Assembly (NCBI RefSeq): GCF_030272615.1
Contig: NC_081410.1
Span: forward strand, 124,836,640-124,900,639
DNA: 64,000 bases
Direction of reading: 5' to 3'
Source: Cryptomeria japonica
Lineage: Eukaryota > Streptophyta > Pinopsida > Cupressales > Cupressaceae
The notes under the pieces were generated by a model, which was not told where the DNA came from, made no database searches, and saw only the letters and a program-made list of their open reading frames with translations. The position numbers were made by a program, and so were the translations under genes. This document shows positions 59,065-64,000 of this stretch, one piece after another; the stretch's first letter is position 1; each line of letters starts with the position of its first letter.

Positions 59065-62043
59065 TTAAATCAAGTGAGCACGTTTCAGGAGTAGCAAGAA
59101 TAGCTTCTGCACTATTTTGTGAAGAATGTCGATCTGTGCAGTGAGCTGACTCTTGAGTTCTCTAAGAGATTGGAATCTCTTAGCTCTCTCATTGTCATTC
59201 CTGATCAGTCTGTCATGCAGTTCATCTAGACTGGTTAAAGACATGAATGGAGTCTTGGAGTGGGACATATGCCTTGCATAACCTTTCTATTTCCTGCTCA
59301 GTTTCAACTTGATCTTTAGAAATATCAGAATAAAAGAAAGTAACATTGGAGGTAGAGGCAAGATACTTTCCTCTAGATTCAATAGCTTTCTTCAACAGAC
59401 TTCTATTATGAGATAAAGCCATTTTTCTATTTTCAATGTTCTTAGCTAGCTTATCTCCATATGCCTTTTTATGGCTCTTCTCAACAGACATTTGAGCAGC
59501 ATCTTCAAGTGTTTTGATTTGATCAGATGCCTCTGCAACTAACTGACCAAGTTTGCTGATAGGAGTGGGAAGATGTGTGACAGAGGTTTCCGATAGTAAT
59601 CCAGACAAAATTTCTACAACATTCTGGATTGTCTCTACCTCTAGTCTCTATTCTTTCGCATGAGTTTCCATAACATGAGCAAGCTTCATCATTTCAGAAG
59701 CACTCAGGGTATTGATAGGTCCTGAAATACTTAAAGAGTCTTCATCATCTTCATCAAGCAGTTTTTGCTTTCACTTTTCAAAGGATATATGCTTAATGAT
59801 GGCTCTTTCTGTGTTTGCATCTATTTTATCTTCTGCTTTCTGAGTAGCAGCTTCCTCCATGATCTCCTTTCGAGTGATCTTAATGACCGGTGGAGATTGG
59901 GGTTTCTCTAGTTGTTCAGTTGCCTGTTGGGGTTTCTCTAGTTATTCAGCTACCAGTATACTAACTTCCTCTGGTTGAGTAGCCGGTTGATCACCTGTTG
60001 TATCCTATACATCTATGATTGAAGAAGGATCCATATTTGGTGCAGTAGTATCTTCAGATTGGTCCACTGAATCCTCAATGTCCTCATCAACATGACTAAT
60101 TGAGTCATCCTTCTTCTCAATTGAGTAGACTATATCAGCTGGAACAATTTCCTCTATATCCATTTCTGGTAGAGAAACATCATTTTTTATTTCATCCTTA
60201 TTGACAGATTGGAGGTTATCTACCCTTTGTTTGATTTGACAGGCTAGCTGGTGAGTTTTTGTAACTGCCCTTTTTCCATTAAGAAGCTTCAATCTCCTTA
60301 TTTTAAAATCAAAATATGCTTTGTATTCCTCAATCAAAGCACTAATTCCATCTGATGATAATTTGGGAAAATACTGTACAAACACTTCATCAATAATTTC
60401 CTTATCTAACTGAGTGGCTTCTTCCCATTTTTCTAACAAAGTATTATACAAAGATACTGAAATATCTTTCTCTAATTCATGTGGATATCTACAATAATGA
60501 TTCAACAAAGTTATTACTTGTTGGTGTATTTTCTTCTGCTCATCTACAGTAAAAGAATCATAATATTCTTTAACATTTTCAAACATGTTCCTTCCCAACA
60601 TTTTCATTGTTCTTTCAAATATTGTTTCAGGTTTGTAGGTGGCAATTTCTAATGGTGTAGTTACCTTTGGCACTACCTTTGCCTTCTTAGATGTTCTGCC
60701 AGTTGCCTTTTCCTTCTTAGGTTCTTCATCAGACTTTGTTCCCTCAGACTCTAGTTGCAAAATTAATTTCCTATTCCTTCTCTTCTTTGGTACACTCTCC
60801 TTTTTCTCAATTATTTTAGGTGTTGGTTCTTTCTTTCTTAGGACACTTCAAGTCACCCTTGTAGTTTTCTTCTCAGGATATTTTTCCTCCCTTTTCTTTT
60901 TCTTTCCTTTAGCTTTAGCTACAGATTCAGTATGGGTTTCAGCAGGTGCAACTTTGATTGCAAGAATATCCAATTTTGCCTTCTTTTTGTCTATAGGCGA
61001 TGCTAACAGGGTATTAGCATAGCCGACTAGTAAGTCATCATTGACTTCGTAGCTCATCTTCCTCTCTAGTATCTCTTGCTTGCATTAAGCAAAAATCAGT
61101 AGTAACCATGAAGATTATGTCTTTTTCAAACTATCTTACTACATCTTCAGGTATTCTCATTCTTAGACTCATTTTCTTCTGAAATTCATTAAAGTATCTA
61201 TTGGTGGCAGCCGAAAAAGTATTTTTCGTAGCTTTAATGTTGTTCCTTATCTGATCATTGACTGGTTGTTCTTTGGACCATTCAATGTCACCTATACCAG
61301 GTAGAAAGTTTTGAAATTAGAAAAATAACCCAGCCAACAGCTGACCAAACTTGAACTTCTGAGTATTGTCCTTTCTGATGGAATTCAAATTTAGAAATAG
61401 TTGGACTCTGATAGCTTCACAGATATCATAGTCTTCATCTTCAACAATCATAATATATGCTATATGAATTGTTGCGGACGGAACACTGTTAAGTCTACTG
61501 GAGTAAAATACTTTGTAGCCTATCACCATTGCTGCAAGTTTCACCGCAGGATCTCTAATATTGTTAACAAAAGGTGGAACCGGTTAGCTTGAAGACTGCA
61601 TCTTTTGTGATTTTCCTCAACTTAGGAAATTTACCGGTTGAGAAATAACCCATTACAACCCTAATGGCTTCCTTGGTAATTGTGTGAGTCCTTTCCAGAT
61701 ACATATTCTCTCCATGTACTCGACTCAGAATTATTCTTATGTGTTCTTCTTCAAAATCTTCAAGAGGGTAGGCGACATTATGAAATCCTTTCTCAAAAAC
61801 CCTAGCATACTTAGCTTTTATTTTTCCTTCCTCATCATAGAGTAATTTCAGCTGAGTATAGATGTGAAGAGTTCCCATATCTTCAATTTTTCAATCTATA
61901 TAGCTGGACAAATCACCTTGGATAATGACTCCACTTGGAACTTGCGACAACGCATTATAAGACATAATTTTCTCTGCCTTTACAACTTCCTCAGGCTCAC
62001 AATGATCAATAATCTCTCTATAGTCTTAGACGTAGATGCCATT
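59065..62043 (-). pseudogene. Long additional ORF of the pol-less element, function unknown
   Basis: Starts MASTSKTIER at 62043 and can be followed for nearly 1000 codons through a few frameshifts and stops to about 59065. The first 250 residues (YARVFEKGFHNVAYPLEDFE, TITKEAIRVVMGYFSTGKF, AAMVIGYKVFYSS, FKFGQLLAGLFF) look globular and conserved. The middle is Lys-rich with possible nuclear localisation signals (KGKKKKREEK, PKKRRNRK), followed by a helical part (IFERTMKMLGRNMFENVKEY). The last third is acidic and coiled-coil. Stops near 60845 and 60002, and others, are TGA, TAG or TAA in place of likely Arg/Gln codons. The start resembles, weakly, a domain seen in other plant transposon-linked proteins. 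I do not recognise a function. No transmembrane segment or signal peptide typical of an envelope is evident. Confidence 0.65.
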
Positions 62044-62499
62044 TTTAGATAAACAAGATTCAAGATGACGTTCAAAGGAATACCTAATTATCTTGCACAT
62101 CGCTCCGCTTCCTGGTTGAATTGTTCAAATGCACTCCCGTTCGCTTCTCTACAGCTACCAATTCAGCTTGATTTCTCTTAATCTCAAAGCAATTTGCTAA
62201 TTCGCACCAAGACTATCTTGCTCCACTTCTGCAATCACTTCAATTCTTTTTCAAAAGGATTAGGGTAAAAATGATAAGGTAAAAATTGTTTTTATCCTTT
62301 TTACTGACCGTAATAAATGCTCATACTTTTGGGTTACAAACCCTAATTTTGCCGCTTAAGTGAGATACTAGTTGATTGACACGTCAACACAAAAAGTCTC
62401 CAAAATTCAAAATTCAAAATGATTATTTCTCGCTTATTCTATAAAAGGGGTCCGAATTATGTTTTACCATTGCACTCCCCTTAGCTGTTTTAGACAAGC
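62044..62499. other. Gap between gag-like ORF and long ORF
   Basis: No coding signal on the minus strand. This could hold a 5' untranslated region or splice site for the long ORF. A TATAAAAGGGG motif is present on the plus strand near 62440, the wrong strand for that role. Confidence 0.4.
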
Positions 62500-63840
62500 T
62501 TAAGTCACTGGTGCTAGACTCTCTTCACTAGGTGAAGGAGTGATTTCTTTTACAAGCGCTTCTTCACTCTTCTTTTTCCATGTCTGATTCATATCTTCTC
62601 TTGTTTCCTCAACATCAACCTTCTGCTTGCCTTTCTGGTCCTTAGTAGAGTTGACCGGTTTGTTGTTTCTGGTTCTGCAAAACTTTTCTAGGTGCCCCGG
62701 TTTGTTGCAGTGATAACTGACCATACCAGATGATCTCCAGGGTCCTACATTTCCTCTTCCTGTTCTTTTTCTATAGTTCATAGCCACATGACCAATTTTA
62801 TTGCAAAAGGTACACACAACATTTGTTACCTTTTCCATCTTGAATGGACTAAACATGTTGTCATAGGATCTTTGCCACTTCATGTTCATCCGGTTATCAA
62901 AATTTCTTATCCGGTCACCATATGGTCTAGGATGCATGTGTGGTACAGGATTGTTTGCACCATATCTACACTCAATATGTTCATGTCCATACATTCCACA
63001 AGTGTATCAATGTCCTTCAAACTTTCTAGATACATAACTAACATTCGTATTATAATTTGCATTTTTGATAAGTTTGTTCCTACAAACATTTGTAGTATGA
63101 CCAAGCTTATGACAAGCAAAGCAGATAGGTTTGAAAAGTTTCTTACCAGTAGTCTTCTTGACTTTAGTAATATTCTTATTCTTTGCATAGTTGCTCTTGG
63201 TACTGGAGGATTCACCTTTTTTAGTTGTATGAAAGCCAAGTCCAGAGATATCACCCTTCATTCTCTATGATTGAATTTGTTCTTCCAGCATGGTAGAACT
63301 TTTGACAAACTTTTCCAATTCCTCATTGGTTTCAACAAGCTTAGTGACAAGATCTTCATTATGCTTAGATAGATTCTCTTTCAGAGATGATGCCAATTTG
63401 AGGTCTAACTTTAAGTTCTCCTTTTCTTCTATTTCAGCTATTAAATCCTCATGCATGGTGTCTCTTTCCCATTTGATTTTTAGGATCTCTTGATCTTTTT
63501 CTTTGATAAGATCTTCAACAGCTCTTCTGGATTCCAGCTCTTGACTCATGCAGATAGTGAGACCTTCCCGTTCTCTCCTTAGATTCAGTTTCTCACCCTG
63601 CAACTTTTCAACTTCTTCTGATAAAGCATCAAATTAGCTTTGTCTAAAGAACTATTGTCAGATATTTCTAACAGTTTCTTAGATAGCTCTCTCCTCTTGA
63701 CTTGAGAAGCTTTCAGTTTACCCCTTAGGGATTCAACTTCATTTCTACTGGCTTCTAGTTCTCTAACCATCTTAAGGTAGCTTATGTCCCCGATGGTGGT
63801 TTCAAGATTCTCTTCTAAGCAGTTAGGATTCAAAGAAGTT
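62500..63840 (-). pseudogene. gag-like ORF: coiled coil plus CCHC zinc knuckles
   Basis: Open from just after the PBS. A long coiled coil (MVRELEASRNEVESLRGKLK; LIKEKDQEILKIKWERDTMH; NEELEKFVKSSTMLEEQ) is followed by ISGLGFHTT and a knuckle CFACHKLGHTTNVC (about 63100), then CTFCNKIGHVAMNYR and YHCNKPGHLEKFCR in which some Cys are lost. Copia gag proteins of the SIRE type have the same coil, GLGF/Y and knuckle order, but their N-terminal capsid domain is missing here. Frameshifts near 63625, 63262 and 63000 break it. Confidence 0.75.
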
Positions 63841-63841
63841 A

Positions 63842-63854
63842 GGCTCTGATACCA
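63842..63854 (-). promoter_or_regulatory. Primer binding site (tRNA-iMet) of the pol-less element
   Basis: On the minus strand TGGTATCAGAGCC, a full match to the complement of plant initiator tRNA, 2 bases inside the LTR end at 63857. Confidence 0.9.
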
Positions 63855-63856
63855 AT

Positions 63857-64000
63857 TGATGGACTTGAAAAACACTAAGAGGGGGGTGTGAATCAGTGAC
63901 TCCAAAACACACACTACTTTCAATACTAATCCATAGATGAATTTAACCAAGCGGTTAAACAAAATACATGCTATCCAAAATGAAATAACATCATCCACAT
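63857..64000 (-). repeat. 5' LTR of the pol-less element, cut by the window edge
   Basis: Plus-strand text from TGATGGACTTGAAAAACAC matches the 3' LTR at 57526. Only the inner 144 bp are in the window. Confidence 0.88.

Larger units (their letters stand above)
57526..64000 (-). mobile_element. LTR retroelement with gag-like and unknown ORFs but no pol (non-autonomous)
   Basis: The minus-strand order is 5' LTR (from 63857, running out of the window), PBS, coiled-coil and zinc-knuckle ORF, a gap, an ORF of about 1000 residues, PPT, 3' LTR. No protease, integrase, RT or RNase H motif is visible between the LTRs. The coiled coil followed by CCHC knuckles and the AAAGGGGGAG tract recall Ty1/copia (SIRE-like) elements. 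Elements with gag and no pol have been described in plants as TR-GAG. It sits in the LINE at 57525. Confidence 0.8.

Noticed and set aside
62788-63270. 160-codon plus-strand ORF
   Set aside because: It is antisense to the zinc-knuckle gag-like ORF, which has clear CCHC motifs on the minus strand.
1-64000. Ordinary cellular genes, rRNA or tRNA genes
   Set aside because: None seen. Every convincing coding stretch belongs to a transposable element.

Overview
This is nuclear DNA from a land plant with a large, repeat-packed genome. A gymnosperm is plausible, but nothing here proves it. No ordinary cellular gene is visible. The window is a stack of nested and decayed transposable elements: a Tat-type Ty3 element with two RNase H domains, two chromovirus-type Ty3 elements, a plant L1-type LINE, a CACTA transposase fragment, a gag-bearing LTR element without pol, and two related copies of what looks like an uncharacterised TIR DNA transposon family.

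Layout. 1-10901: 3' part of a plus-strand Tat-like Ty3 element. It has RT, RNase H, a second archaeal-type RNase H and integrase, then a 2.2-kb non-coding stretch, a polypurine tract and a duplicated LTR. A 1263-bp solo LTR with a perfect 5-bp target duplication sits inside that LTR. 10902-11980 and 40974-44232: one minus-strand chromovirus-like element, cut in two inside its reverse transcriptase domain. 11981-40973: the insert that cuts it, bounded by 37-bp terminal inverted repeats (32/37 matching). It carries a plus-strand accessory ORF, a six-copy 360-bp tandem repeat, a convergent minus-strand gene for a DDE-like transposase, a 17-bp-arm hairpin, a palindromic minisatellite of about 5.2 kb and a cluster of CATTTGGC palindromes. 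Inside the minisatellite sits a complete 13-kb Tekay/Del-like element (24009-37045) with 4.08-kb LTRs and a 5-bp target duplication, GTTCG.

44233-46635 holds nothing I recognise. About 46636-53165 is a second, shorter relative of the 29-kb element. It has homologous accessory and transposase N-terminal ORFs, a different palindromic minisatellite, and GGGCCCCCATTT-type palindromes near both ends. It has lost the catalytic part of the transposase, like an internal-deletion derivative. 53484-54677 is a CACTA (TNP2-type) N-terminal fragment. 55600-57525 is the 3' part of a minus-strand LINE. From 57526 to beyond the window end is a minus-strand LTR element with PBS, a coiled-coil/zinc-knuckle gag-like ORF, a roughly 1000-residue ORF of unknown function and a PPT, but no pol.

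Inferred order of events: the chromovirus is the oldest host sequence; the 29-kb TIR element and the Tat element entered it; Tekay entered the minisatellite; the solo LTR entered the Tat LTR; the pol-less LTR element entered the LINE. Nearly all premature stops are TAG or TGA where CAG, CGA or TGG is expected. That fits deamination of methylated cytosine and long silencing.
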